Assembly (NCBI RefSeq): GCF_014641075.1 | Contig: NZ_BMHP01000003.1 | Location: 620,001-684,000, forward strand | From: Paenibacillus nasutitermitis | GTDB taxonomy: Bacteria > Bacillota > Bacilli > Paenibacillales > Paenibacillaceae | DNA length: 64,000 bases | Reading direction: 5' to 3' | In this document: positions 1 to 8,506 of the stretch, piece after piece | Layout: each line of letters starts with the position of its first letter | Position numbering within the stretch: position 1 is the first letter of the stretch | Made by a program: the position numbers and the translations under genes | The notes under the pieces: generated by a model | The model's input: only the letters and a program-made list of their open reading frames with translations | Databases searched by the model: none | Told to the model about the DNA's origin: nothing

Positions 1-1029
1 CCGTTCGGACTGCGCCTTCTGGGGTACCGCGGAATACTGACGGTGTCCTTCGCGCTCCTGCTTCTGGCGCATGCACTCCTGTATTTGAAACCGCAATGGT
101 CCATTCTGTTTATCCCTCTGGTTATAAACGGATTCGGGTTTGGAACGGCACAGACCGCCGTCGGAACGCTGCTGCTGGAATCCATGAGCGACCGGAAAGC
201 CGTTATTATGAGCCGCCTGGAAGTATCGTTCGGCATCGGCGCTCTGGTCATGCCGATCCTCTCCGGCCTGTTTATTTCCAATCAATTCCTGTTCGGTTCT
301 TTCGCCATAATCGCTGCTCTGGCATTAATAATGGCCCTGATCTGGGGGATGCAATCGTTCCGCTTGGCCGGTTACAAGGATCCCGCAGCTGCCGCTCCTT
401 CAGAAATGGCGGATGTGGTCGATTCATCCCCAGAAGAGGCGTTCGTTGACGAGTCGCCGCAAGTAGCGGCGACCGTAAGAACCGTTAAACGCTCCCTGCT
501 GCTGTTCCTGCTGGGATTTGTTTTTATCTATGTCGGGCTGGAGACCAGCGTCATAAATTTTCTCCCTTCCCTGTTTGCCGAGCGTCTTGGCCTGACGAAC
601 GCCAACGCCGCGCTCAGCGTCTCCTTCTTCTGGGTTTCCATGATTGCCGGGCGGCTCCTGTCCGGATATATCGCCGAAAGAGCCGGTTACGCACCCTTTT
701 TATTGATCAGCACCATTGGCGCTTTACTGGCCCTCTGCGGGTTAGCTTTGTTCCCGGACAAGATTACCGCGTATGTCTTCGTTCTTGTACTGGGACTTTT
801 TCTGTCGGGTATCTTCGCGATTGCCATCGTGTACGCCAACCGGTTATTTGCCAATACGACCCGGCAGACGACAAGCATTCTGATTGCCTCCGGTGGAATC
901 GGGGGTGCTGTGCTGCCGCTCCTGGTCGGCTGGAGCATGGATTATTTCCAGCCTGCTCACACCCTATGGATGCTCGCCGGCGGTGCTTTATGTATGCTTC
1001 TGTTTCTGGTCCGTTTACGAATCCATTAA
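1..1029 (+). CDS. MFS transporter, 5' end cut by window edge
   Basis: Integral membrane protein of the major facilitator superfamily; the substrate cannot be read from sequence. The frame is open from base 1, so the gene begins outside the window and the GTG at 43 is only an internal codon. The visible part has hydrophobic helices on both sides of a charged central loop (about residues 112-150 counted from 43), which fits the last 9-10 helices of a 12-helix carrier. It converges on the ectoine operon and shares a hairpin with it, so it is not part of that operon. The fold class is clear; the function is open. Confidence 0.8.
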   Translation, partial: PFGLRLLGYRGILTVSFALLLLAHALLYLKPQWSILFIPLVINGFGFGTAQTAVGTLLLESMSDRKAVIMSRLEVSFGIGALVMPILSGLFISNQFLFGSFAIIAALALIMALIWGMQSFRLAGYKDPAAAAPSEMADVVDSSPEEAFVDESPQVAATVRTVKRSLLLFLLGFVFIYVGLETSVINFLPSLFAERLGLTNANAALSVSFFWVSMIAGRLLSGYIAERAGYAPFLLISTIGALLALCGLALFPDKITAYVFVLVLGLFLSGIFAIAIVYANRLFANTTRQTTSILIASGGIGGAVLPLLVGWSMDYFQPAHTLWMLAGGALCMLLFLVRLRIH

Positions 1030-1030
1030 A

Positions 1031-1083
1031 AAGGGTTGTCCCGGCACAGCTGTTTATACCGCTGCAAGCTTGAGACAACCCTT
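1031..1083. terminator. Inverted repeat between convergent genes
   Basis: AAGGGTTGTC (1031-1040) pairs with GACAACCCTT (1074-1083) around a 33-nt loop. It lies between the MFS stop and the end of the UPF0316 gene, so it could end transcription from both sides. The long loop and lack of a clean T-run make it a weak candidate. Confidence 0.5.
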
Positions 1084-1092
1084 ATTTACCCT

Positions 1093-1614
1093 TTACCGCT
1101 CAATCATTCTCGTCCAGAACCCGCCTTTAAACTGCCTCGGCTCATGAGAGATAACGAATGCTTTGGGAGCCACGACCATAATGCTTCGCATCAGCTGCTT
1201 CTCGTTGCTGCGTTTGACCAGCACCTGCATGATGAGCCGCTGTCCGTCCCGCCCCTCCGCCATCCAGGATGTAACCCCGTAACCGAAGTCCCGAAGCTTG
1301 TTCGGCAGCGCGGTAGCGGCAGAATCGACGATCACTTGTACAACGGAATAGCCTAATGCCAGATATTCCTCGATCCGGCTCCCCGCATACACGCCAATGC
1401 CGAAGCCCAGGCAGTAGGCCGCCATATTGACGGGATTGGACAAATTCTGGAGCACGAGATTCAGCCCCGCCAGATAAACAAATACCTCCACCATAGCCAT
1501 AAGCGAGGCTGCGCCCCTTCTCCCTTTAATGACGAGAATAAGGCGCAGCGTAAATATGGAAACGTAAACAACGTTGATGCCTATGATGGACAAAACAAGC
1601 GAAACACCGCTCAC
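1093..1614 (-). CDS. UPF0316 / DUF2179 membrane protein, last gene of the ectoine operon
   Basis: A 173-residue protein of the UPF0316 family (B. subtilis YebE type). Three hydrophobic helices fill residues 5-85 (DUF5698-like) and a soluble C-terminal domain, about 90-170, matches DUF2179. The family has no established biochemical role. The GTG start lies 6 nt after the ectD stop and its weak GTAGGT ribosome site overlaps that stop, so it is very probably translated from the ectoine transcript. Whether it serves osmoadaptation, for example at the membrane, is only inference from this position. Confidence 0.8.
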   Translation of the reverse strand: MSGVSLVLSIIGINVVYVSIFTLRLILVIKGRRGAASLMAMVEVFVYLAGLNLVLQNLSNPVNMAAYCLGFGIGVYAGSRIEEYLALGYSVVQVIVDSAATALPNKLRDFGYGVTSWMAEGRDGQRLIMQVLVKRSNEKQLMRSIMVVAPKAFVISHEPRQFKGGFWTRMIER

Positions 1615-1620
1615 ATTTAC

Positions 1621-2520
1621 CTACTCTCGCGCAGCAATATAGTCTGGTCTTGGCTTCTGCCCGGAATACGGCTCTTTCAAGGCATTCTCCACGCTGTTGT
1701 AGACCAGAAACACATTGCTTCGCGGCAGCGGCGTAATGTTGCTGTTGGAGCCATGCATAATATTGCAATCGAACAGCACAATGGACCCTATTCCGCCCAC
1801 AATGGTATCGATCCCGCCCTCCTGGGCGAACTTCGCCAGGCTTTCCTGATCGGGCACACCGTATTCCTGGCGGCGGAGCGACTGCTTGAAATGATCGTCC
1901 GGCGTCTGCCCGACGCAGGAAACGAACTTCTTGTGCGAGCCCGGGATGACCATCAGAGGTCCGTTATAATGAAAATTATCCTCCAACGCGATGGAACAGC
2001 TCAGCGCCCGCATGGAAGGCATGCCATCCTCCACATGCCAGGTTTCAAAGTCGGAATGCCAATAAAATTCTTTGCCCGTAAACCCCGGCTTGAAGTTGAT
2101 CCGCGACTGGTGGATGTAGGTTTGCGAGCCCAGCAGCTCCTGGATGACGGCATTCAAACGTTTATTGGCCGACAGCTCCTTGAAGCGTTCGTTATGCTCA
2201 TGGACAGCGAAGATGGAGCGTACTTCCGTACCGCCAGGCTCGCGGATCACATGCTCCGCTTCGCGCTGTTCATAATGCTGCTGCAGCTTCTTCAGCTCGG
2301 CGCGCCACTCTTCAGCTTCATCCACGGAGAAGAATTCATCCAGAAACAGATACCCATTCTTCTCATAAAATTCAAACTGCTCGTTCGTTAAAGGGCTGCC
2401 CGCCTTCCAGGTGCTGTAGACGACCGGATCCACGCGGTCCATAACGGACGGCTTATCGGATATCCGGGAAGGATATTTGTCGGCTGTGACTGCTGCGGAA
2501 TTTGCCAGATTTGTGTTCAT
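1621..2520 (-). CDS. ectD: Ectoine 5-hydroxylase EctD
   Basis: Non-haem Fe(II)/2-oxoglutarate dioxygenase that converts ectoine to 5-hydroxyectoine in the cytoplasm. The 299-residue length is normal for EctD. The family signature FYWHSDFETWHVEDGMP is present (152-168); it supplies the iron ligands His155 and Asp157, the third being His256 in MHGS. Arg267 is placed to bind 2-oxoglutarate. The ATG overlaps the ectC stop by 4 nt (ATGA), with GGAGG inside the end of ectC, so translation is probably coupled. EctD means the cell makes hydroxyectoine as well as ectoine. Confidence 0.97.
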   Translation of the reverse strand: MNTNLANSAAVTADKYPSRISDKPSVMDRVDPVVYSTWKAGSPLTNEQFEFYEKNGYLFLDEFFSVDEAEEWRAELKKLQQHYEQREAEHVIREPGGTEVRSIFAVHEHNERFKELSANKRLNAVIQELLGSQTYIHQSRINFKPGFTGKEFYWHSDFETWHVEDGMPSMRALSCSIALEDNFHYNGPLMVIPGSHKKFVSCVGQTPDDHFKQSLRRQEYGVPDQESLAKFAQEGGIDTIVGGIGSIVLFDCNIMHGSNSNITPLPRSNVFLVYNSVENALKEPYSGQKPRPDYIAARE

Positions 2521-2927
2521 GAGCGGTTCGCCTCCAATTCAGCTTCTTCAATAAGCGGATAAACGCCGTCCTTATCATGCACCTCGCTGCCGGTAAGAGG
2601 AGGATTAAATACACATATGGTCCTTACCTGGGTCTTTGCCCGCAAATAATGTTTCTCATGACCGTCAAGGGCATAAAGCATGCCGGGACGTATAGCGAAT
2701 TTCTCGCCGGTCGCGACAATTTCGATCTCGCCCTCCCCTTCGATGCAATAAACGGCCTCCACGTGATTTTTGTACCAAATGGTCGTTTCCGTACCAGCTT
2801 TAATAATCGTATCATTGAGGGAAAAACCCATGCCATCCTTGCGGAGCAGCAGTCTGCGGGCATTCCAGGTTTCCGTGTCGATGTCGTACTTGGAGTCTAC
2901 AATTTCCTCTAAGTGTTTCACAATCAT
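2517..2927 (-). CDS. ectC: L-ectoine synthase EctC
   Basis: Cupin-fold enzyme that closes the ring of N-gamma-acetyl-2,4-diaminobutyrate to give ectoine. The 136 residues align throughout with EctC; WNARRLLLRKDGMGFS (21-36) and NHVEAVYCIEGEGE (54-67) are hallmark segments. The metal ligands known for this family, Glu57, Tyr85 and His93, are all present. A GAGGAG ribosome site sits 8 nt before the ATG. Third biosynthetic gene of the operon, 32 nt after ectB. Confidence 0.97.
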   Translation of the reverse strand: MIVKHLEEIVDSKYDIDTETWNARRLLLRKDGMGFSLNDTIIKAGTETTIWYKNHVEAVYCIEGEGEIEIVATGEKFAIRPGMLYALDGHEKHYLRAKTQVRTICVFNPPLTGSEVHDKDGVYPLIEEAELEANRS

Positions 2928-2959
2928 GGATTCGTTCTCCTCTCGAATTCAAAACTTAT

Positions 2960-4261
2960 TTAGACCAGGGCTTCGACGCACTCCAACTGGATGATCTCTT
3001 CAAAGCTGTCCTTGAGAATGGCAAGGCCCTGCTCAAGAACGGAGGTTTCAATCGTAAGTGGAGGCATCAGCTTGGCAACCTCGTCATGCGGGCCAGATGT
3101 CTCCATGATGACGCCCCGCTTGAAGGCAGCGGCGCTCAGTTGACCGGCCAGCTTCGGCTCGTCGAAGGAAATGCCTTGAATCAGGCCTTTGCCTTTCTTG
3201 TGCGCTTTCGCCTCAGGGTGAGCCATAATAAGTCCGTTCAGCGCGTCTTCGATCCGTTTGGCTTTGTCGGCCAATTCTTTCTCGAACGTCCCGGACTCCC
3301 AATAGGCAAGCGCCTCGGCAGCAGCGACAAAACCAAGATTATTCCCTCGGAAGGTGCCGTTATGCTCGCCGGGATGCCACAGGTCGTATTCCGGCTTGAT
3401 CAGAGTCAGCGCCATCGGCAGCCCGTAACCGCCAATGGATTTGGACAGGCAGACAATATCGGGATTCAACCCTGCTTCTTCAAAGCTGAAGAACGTGCCC
3501 GTACGGCCGCAGCCCATCTGCACATCATCGACAATCAGCAGGATATCCCTCGCCAGGCACAGAGCTTGAATCTGCTTCAGCCATTCCGTGCTGGCCACAT
3601 TCAGTCCACCTTCGCCCTGAACCGTCTCCAGAATAATCGCTGCCGGCAGATCGAAGCCGCTGCCCGGATCATCCAGGTATTTATCCAGCATCTCCACCGT
3701 GTTGACCCCGTCTCCGAAATAACCGTCATAAGGCATAAAACTCGTGTTGGGCAGATCAACGCCCGCCCCTTTGCGCTTGAACGCATTGCCTGTCGCGGCA
3801 AGCGATCCCAGACTCATGCCGTGAAACGCATTGGTGAAGCAGACGATCGTTCTGCGCCCGGTAACTTTGCGGGCAATCTTCATGGCACTCTCAACTGAGT
3901 TCGTGCCCGTGGGGCCTGGAAACATAATCTTATAGTCAAGTCCGCGCGGTTGCAGGATCGATGCCGTAAACCGCTTCAGGAACGTCTCTTTTGCTTTTGT
4001 CGCCATATCCAGGCTGTGGGTCACACCGTCTTCCAATAAATAATCAACCAGTCTGCTGCGGATAGCCGGATTGTTATGTCCGTAATTCAGCGCTCCCGCG
4101 CCGGCAAAAAAATCGATATATTCCCTGCCTTCAATATCCCAAATCTTGGCGTTTCGGGCTTTATCGAATACCGCCTCGAAGCTGCGGCAATAACTGCGTA
4201 CCTCTGATTCCATCTTATTGAATACCTTCAAGTCGCCTGCATCCTTCTTCATTGCACTCAC
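2960..4261 (-). CDS. ectB: Diaminobutyrate--2-oxoglutarate transaminase EctB
   Basis: PLP enzyme of aminotransferase class III that makes L-2,4-diaminobutyrate from aspartate semialdehyde and glutamate, the first committed ectoine step. The 433 residues match EctB length. ESEVRSYCRSF (18-28) is the EctB N-terminal signature, VDDVQMGCGRTG (244-255) holds the cofactor-binding Asp, and Lys274 in CLSKSIGG forms the Schiff base. A GTG start is preferred because AGGAG lies 7 nt before it; the ATG three codons later is too far from that site. It starts about 10 nt after ectA. Confidence 0.96.
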   Translation of the reverse strand: MSAMKKDAGDLKVFNKMESEVRSYCRSFEAVFDKARNAKIWDIEGREYIDFFAGAGALNYGHNNPAIRSRLVDYLLEDGVTHSLDMATKAKETFLKRFTASILQPRGLDYKIMFPGPTGTNSVESAMKIARKVTGRRTIVCFTNAFHGMSLGSLAATGNAFKRKGAGVDLPNTSFMPYDGYFGDGVNTVEMLDKYLDDPGSGFDLPAAIILETVQGEGGLNVASTEWLKQIQALCLARDILLIVDDVQMGCGRTGTFFSFEEAGLNPDIVCLSKSIGGYGLPMALTLIKPEYDLWHPGEHNGTFRGNNLGFVAAAEALAYWESGTFEKELADKAKRIEDALNGLIMAHPEAKAHKKGKGLIQGISFDEPKLAGQLSAAAFKRGVIMETSGPHDEVAKLMPPLTIETSVLEQGLAILKDSFEEIIQLECVEALV

Positions 4262-4271
4262 CGAATCACTC

Positions 4272-4790
4272 CTATGATTTATTCGTTAAAGGTCCCACCC
4301 GAAGAAGCAGCTCAGGTTCATGGCCGGAGCCCTCGGGGAAATAACTCACCGGATAATATTCGGATAGTTGACAGTGTGCGCTTCTCTCCTCGCCGAGCCC
4401 TGTAAACAGGCGGCGCGAAGCAATGTTATCCGGTCCGATCGTAGCTTCCACGAAGCGTATCCCATTATTCTCTTCCCGGTTCAACAGCTCGCGGAGCATT
4501 TCTTTCGCCAGTCCCTTGCCCCGCTGAGAGCTGTCTACGGCCGCCTGCCAGACGAACAGTGTATCCGGCAGGTCGGGCCTGCGGTAGGCGGACATGTATC
4601 CTACGATCACGTCCTGCTGGAGAGCAATCACGCACGTATCGCGAAAAATATCGCACAGCATGATGTAGCTGTATACCGAGTTCAGATCCAGCGTGCCCAC
4701 CCTCTTCACAAGCTCCCAGACCTGCGTGCCATCGGAGGCCGACGGTTTCCGCAGTACCGGCTTATCTATAGTCGGATGGTTTGCCATCAT
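4272..4790 (-). CDS. ectA: L-2,4-diaminobutyrate acetyltransferase EctA
   Basis: GNAT-fold enzyme that transfers acetyl from acetyl-CoA to the gamma-amino group of 2,4-diaminobutyrate. At 172 residues it has the family length. The segment VGTLDLNSVYSYIMLC is typical of EctA, and SSQRGKGLAKEML is the acetyl-CoA-binding turn. The ATG at 4790 follows AGGGG by 5 nt; a GTG two codons upstream is also possible. It follows ehuA by about 18 nt, which joins import and synthesis genes in one transcript. Confidence 0.93.
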   Translation of the reverse strand: MMANHPTIDKPVLRKPSASDGTQVWELVKRVGTLDLNSVYSYIMLCDIFRDTCVIALQQDVIVGYMSAYRRPDLPDTLFVWQAAVDSSQRGKGLAKEMLRELLNREENNGIRFVEATIGPDNIASRRLFTGLGEERSAHCQLSEYYPVSYFPEGSGHEPELLLRVGPLTNKS

Positions 4791-4808
4791 CTTCACCCCT
4801 AGTCTGCA

Positions 4809-5654
4809 TCATGGATTGGAAGCGGCGCCGACAAATCGTCCAAGGAAGGACTGGAGGCGTTCGCTTTGACAATTCTCGAAAATCTGTTCCGGCGTTCCCT
4901 GTTCCACAATGCGGCCTTCCGCGCCAAAGATGACCCGGTCTGCCACATCGCGGGCAAACTCCATCTCATGTGTGATCAGCAGCATCGCCATCTCGCCCTC
5001 GTCGGCGATTTCCCGGATGACTTCAAGCACTTCTCCCACCAGCTCCGGATCAAGCGCGGAGGTCACCTCGTCAAATACCATCACCTTGGGCTGCATCACC
5101 AAAGCGCGGGCAATCGCAACACGCTGCTTCTGTCCCCCGGAGAGCTGGGAAGGATAAACATCCAGCTTCTCCTCAAGCCCGACCTTGCGCAGCATTGTAA
5201 CAGCGCGATCATGCGCTTCTTCTTTGGACAAGCCCAGCACGCTGCGCGGAGCCATTGTGACATTGCGCAGCACATTCATATGCGGAAACAGATTGAAATG
5301 CTGAAAAATCATTCCCACCTTGCCCCGCATCCGGTGCAGATGCTTCTCGCCCGCACGGATGAGCTTGCCTTTGTCTTCCGTATGCCACAGCAGCTCGCCA
5401 TCCAGCTCAATGGTACCGCTGGTGGGCTCCTCCAGCGTCATCAGGAGACGGCCAAGCGTGGTTTTGCCCGAACCGCTGGGTCCGATCATGGCGATTTTCT
5501 CGCCCGGGTAAAGCTCCAGGTCCACACCTTTGATGACCTCCAGGTCGCCAAAGGATTTGGTGATATTGTTGTATTTTACAATCGGCTCGAGACCGGCGAA
5601 GCGCTCGCTCCAGGCTTCCCCGGACTCCAGCATTTCCTGTTTTTCCAGTTGCAT
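4809..5654 (-). CDS. ehuA: Ectoine/hydroxyectoine ABC transporter ATPase EhuA
   Basis: ATPase of a polar amino acid-type (PAAT) importer. Walker A GPSGSGKTT, the Q-loop FQHFN, signature LSGGQKQR, Walker B VMVFDEVTSALDP and switch His LLITHE appear in the usual order over about 280 residues. A 25-residue N-terminal extension precedes the nucleotide-binding domain. ATG at 5654 is chosen because AAGGAG lies 8 nt upstream; a TTG two codons earlier overlaps the spacer. The substrate assignment rests on the ectABCD neighbours and the PAAT family; EhuA itself does not show substrate choice. Confidence 0.88.
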   Translation of the reverse strand: MQLEKQEMLESGEAWSERFAGLEPIVKYNNITKSFGDLEVIKGVDLELYPGEKIAMIGPSGSGKTTLGRLLMTLEEPTSGTIELDGELLWHTEDKGKLIRAGEKHLHRMRGKVGMIFQHFNLFPHMNVLRNVTMAPRSVLGLSKEEAHDRAVTMLRKVGLEEKLDVYPSQLSGGQKQRVAIARALVMQPKVMVFDEVTSALDPELVGEVLEVIREIADEGEMAMLLITHEMEFARDVADRVIFGAEGRIVEQGTPEQIFENCQSERLQSFLGRFVGAASNP

Positions 5655-5666
5655 CGTCAAATCTCC

Positions 5667-6332
5667 TTATCCTGCATATTTCCCGTTAAGCTTCTTCTCC
5701 AGGAGCCGTACAAGATAGGTCATAATCAGGCTTATGATCAGGAATAACACACCGACCACCGTATACGGCTCAAACACCCGATAGGATTCGGAAGCGGCAT
5801 TCTTCGCGGTAAGCAGCAGCTCAACCAGCGTGATAGCCATTAATATCGGCGTTTCCTTGAAAATTACGATCAGGTAATTGCCCATTACCGGCACAACCGG
5901 ACGGATCGCCTGGGGCAGAATAATTTTGGTCCAGGTTTGCGTTTTGGTAAAATTCAGCGCATTCGCCGCTTCCCATTGTCCCTGGGGCACCCCGTCGATA
6001 CCAGAGCGGTATACCTCTGACAAGTACGTACTGTAATGAACGCCCAGCCCGATTACCCCCGTCCAGAACGCCGAAATGGACGCCGAAGGAAACAGCATGG
6101 GCAGAATATAAAATAATGAAAACACCTGCACAAGCAGCGGCGTGCTGCGGATAAATTCCACGATCGCCCTTATCGTATAGCGCAATACGGCGAATCTGGA
6201 TCTAAGTCCGATCGCAAGCAGGAGACCCAGCAGCGCCGCCACGACAAACCCGCTTAATGTCGCATACATCGTTACCCGCAGTGCGCTTAGTAGCTGGGGC
6301 AATAAATCCCAAACATACTCCCATTTCCACAT
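5667..6332 (-). CDS. ehuD: Ectoine transporter permease EhuD
   Basis: Inner-membrane permease of the HisM/GlnP family, 221 residues with about five helices. The cytoplasmic EAA loop is seen as EAANALNFTKTQTWTKIILPQAIRP in outline, around residues 122-146, where it docks on the ATPase. GGAGG precedes the ATG. The gene lies 7 nt from ehuC and 12 nt from ehuA. It should pair with EhuC as the membrane channel. The name follows the ehu arrangement; EhuC and EhuD labels could be swapped. Confidence 0.85.
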   Translation of the reverse strand: MWKWEYVWDLLPQLLSALRVTMYATLSGFVVAALLGLLLAIGLRSRFAVLRYTIRAIVEFIRSTPLLVQVFSLFYILPMLFPSASISAFWTGVIGLGVHYSTYLSEVYRSGIDGVPQGQWEAANALNFTKTQTWTKIILPQAIRPVVPVMGNYLIVIFKETPILMAITLVELLLTAKNAASESYRVFEPYTVVGVLFLIISLIMTYLVRLLEKKLNGKYAG

Positions 6333-6339
6333 GTCTCAT

Positions 6340-6990
6340 TCACCTCCAAGCCGCAAATTTGCGCTCCAGCAGCCGGATCGTGATCGTGATGCAGGCGGAA
6401 AAGGCAAAATAGATCACCAGCAGCAGAACAAATATCTGCGGCGTCCATGATAGATAGTTATTGCGCAAAATCATGGCTTCATAAGTCAAATCGCTCAGCG
6501 TAATAAAATAAACCAGCGATGTCGATTTCAGCAGCTCAATCAGTAAATTTCCGAAAGGCGGCAGCATTCGTGCAATCGCCTGGGGAATAATAATGCGCCA
6601 CATCCGCTGAAGCGGCGTCAGATTAAGGGCGACCGAAGCTTCATATTGGCCGGAAGGAACAGCCAGTATGGAGCTCCGCACGATTTCCGAGCCGTATGCC
6701 CCGTAATTCAAGCCGATGGCAAGCACCGCCGTCACCATTTTGTTAAGCTCTATTCCCGCAAACGGAAGCGCGAAGTAGATCCAGAACATCAGTACCAGAA
6801 GCGAAGAAGCCCGAAAAAAGTCCACATAGACGCGGGAAACCCCGCGTACCAGCGCATAACCGGATACCCGGCCAAGGCCCGCCGCCGCCGAAACAATCAA
6901 TGCGACAATCCCCGCCAATACCGTTACTTGAATCGTAATCTTCGCGCCTTCGTAGAGAAGCGGAAACATCGCCGACCAGGTCGGGTCCAT
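6340..6990 (-). CDS. ehuC: Ectoine transporter permease EhuC
   Basis: Second permease of the PAAT importer, 216 residues, about five membrane helices. The EAA loop (EASVALNLTPLQRMWRIIIP, about 127-146) is intact. It starts 2 nt after the ehuB stop with a GAGGG site inside the end of ehuB, so its translation is probably coupled to that of the binding protein. Homology to HisM/GlnP permeases is clear; the ectoine substrate is inferred from the operon. Confidence 0.85.
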   Translation of the reverse strand: MDPTWSAMFPLLYEGAKITIQVTVLAGIVALIVSAAAGLGRVSGYALVRGVSRVYVDFFRASSLLVLMFWIYFALPFAGIELNKMVTAVLAIGLNYGAYGSEIVRSSILAVPSGQYEASVALNLTPLQRMWRIIIPQAIARMLPPFGNLLIELLKSTSLVYFITLSDLTYEAMILRNNYLSWTPQIFVLLLVIYFAFSACITITIRLLERKFAAWR

Positions 6991-6992
6991 GA

Positions 6993-7931
6993 TTATCCCT
7001 CACACAGCTGACTGGATGTCATGTCCCCAGGCAGTTCCTGCTCGGTGAAACCGAATTGCTTAAGAATCTCCAGCAGCTCGCCGGATTCCTTCATCTTCTC
7101 AAGCTCTGCATTATACGCCTCCTGGAAGGAGGTATCGTCCGGGCGGAAGGCGGTAGCGCCATAACCCGTTACCTCTTTACCATCCACAAGAGGCTGCTCA
7201 AAGTCCATAACCCGCTCCAGATTACTGTCTTTGGCACTGTCCAGTCTGGACTGCAAAGCAGGCCCGGTCATGGTCATGGCATCGACGCGTCCGGATTGCA
7301 ATGCGCTGATTGCCGCATCCTGGTCCGGCACAATAATCATCTGATTATCAGGGATGCCCGATGCCTTCAAATAATCCAGCTCGACTGCCCCTGCCATAAC
7401 GGCAACCTTGGCTTTAGCGTTATCGGCGATAGATTTGTAACTTGTAAGCTTCAGCGGATTCCCCTGTTTAACCGCAATCGCTGCTCCGATACTGTATTCG
7501 GGATTGGCGAACAGCACGGCTTCGCAGCGTTTCGGGTTAATGAACATGCCCGCTGTAATCATATCGAAGCGTTTGGCTTGAAGGCCCGCAATCAGCGAGG
7601 TAAACTCGGTCAGCTCGCCTTTCATTTCTTTAATGCCCAGTCGTTCCAAAATGACCCTGGCGATCTCAACGGCCTCGCCGGTCAGCTTCCCGTCGGCATC
7701 TTTATACGCATATGGGTTCTCGTTGGCAAATCCAATCGTCACAGACCCTTTCTTTTGCGCATCCGCTAACGTACCTGTCGCTTCGCTGTTCCCCCCTGAA
7801 GCATTAGCGTTGTTATTGGCCGGTACCGACCCATTTCCGTTGTTTCCGGCATCCGGAGTGTTGTTGTTCTGACCACATGCGGCCAACAATAACATTGGCA
7901 GCAATACGACTATTGCCCAACCTTTCTTCAA
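6993..7931 (-). CDS. ehuB: Ectoine/hydroxyectoine-binding lipoprotein EhuB
   Basis: Extracellular solute-binding lipoprotein, SBP family 3, that captures ectoines for EhuCD-A. A lipoprotein signal ends in LLLAAC with the lipidated Cys at about residue 19, followed by an Asn/Gly-rich linker. The ligand domain follows: GSVTIGFANENPYAYKD near its start and GYGATAFRPDD near its end fit EhuB. The preferred start is the TTG at 7931, 12 nt after GAAGGG; the TTG at 7943 abuts that site and would add four residues. It is the first full gene of the operon, behind a promoter and a short leader frame. Confidence 0.88.
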   Translation of the reverse strand: MKKGWAIVVLLPMLLLAACGQNNNTPDAGNNGNGSVPANNNANASGGNSEATGTLADAQKKGSVTIGFANENPYAYKDADGKLTGEAVEIARVILERLGIKEMKGELTEFTSLIAGLQAKRFDMITAGMFINPKRCEAVLFANPEYSIGAAIAVKQGNPLKLTSYKSIADNAKAKVAVMAGAVELDYLKASGIPDNQMIIVPDQDAAISALQSGRVDAMTMTGPALQSRLDSAKDSNLERVMDFEQPLVDGKEVTGYGATAFRPDDTSFQEAYNAELEKMKESGELLEILKQFGFTEQELPGDMTSSQLCEG

Positions 7932-7968
7932 AAGCTTACACAACCCTTCGTCTATTTATTAAGAATAC

Positions 7969-8064
7969 TTATATAAGGCTAACATCTTTCATCCACGAGG
8001 TCATTTCCAGTAATCTGGGATAAATTTGCTTATTTTTGCCTCTCGCAGCCAGAGCCGCCCCCAT
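7969..8064 (-). CDS. Putative 31-codon leader peptide upstream of ehuB
   Basis: An ATG at 8064 follows a full AAGGAGG (8074-8080) by 9 nt, the strongest ribosome site in the leader. The frame runs 31 codons to TAA at 7969 and ends about 37 nt before the ehuB TTG. The peptide begins MGAALAARGKNKQ and ends in WMKDVSLI; I recognise no family. It may be a translated leader that tunes ehuB translation, or a remnant of a longer gene. The site and spacing are seen; translation is inferred. Confidence 0.4.
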   Translation of the reverse strand: MGAALAARGKNKQIYPRLLEMTSWMKDVSLI

Positions 8065-8156
8065 CAGGCAGATCCTCCTTATTCCTCCCCGATGATGCCC
8101 TATCGTCCCTGAAATGAAGTTTTACATAATCGGTCATCTATGTTAAATAAACAATT

Positions 8157-8186
8157 ATTATAATTTAAATCGCTATTTTTCGTCAT
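8157..8186 (-). promoter_or_regulatory. Predicted sigma-A promoter of the ehu-ect operon
   Basis: On the minus strand, ATGACG (8181-8186; 4 of 6 to TTGACA) is 18 nt from a perfect TATAAT (8157-8162). Transcription would start near 8150, giving an 85-nt leader to the short leader frame. A perfect 6-3-6 dyad, ATAAAC-TTT-GTTTAT (8194-8208), lies just upstream of the -35 and could bind an osmotic or other regulator. Confidence 0.5.
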
Positions 8187-8243
8187 TTTATAAATAAACT
8201 TTGTTTATATTATCGAAAAATGATGGATTCCCAGGGAAAACGC

Positions 8244-8285
8244 CAAAAAAACCGCCTTTTCGCAACGAGGCGACAAAAAGGCGGT
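8244..8285 (-). terminator. Rho-independent terminator downstream of the SDR gene
   Basis: ACCGCCTTTT (8251-8260) and AAAAGGCGGT (8276-8285) form a 10-bp stem with a 15-nt loop; read on the minus strand it is followed by a T-run. A second, imperfect 13-bp stem lies at 8461-8499 just after the SDR stop. These separate the SDR gene from the ehu promoter. Confidence 0.75.
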
Positions 8286-8506
8286 AGACAGTACGAATTA
8301 AATGAAGTTCCATGCGTCGTTTGGTTGAAGCTTGATTGGTTTTTCATGTTTTTAAACAGGCTTCCACTAATAATCCGTCGATCTTCACTCCAAAGAGTTG
8401 AACTGACTGGCAGGATAGTGTGAAAGTTATTGATTATTGATGACCGAATAACAGCGACAAGCGATAAGACAACCATAATTTCAATAGTTGTTTTATCGCC
8501 TTAATA

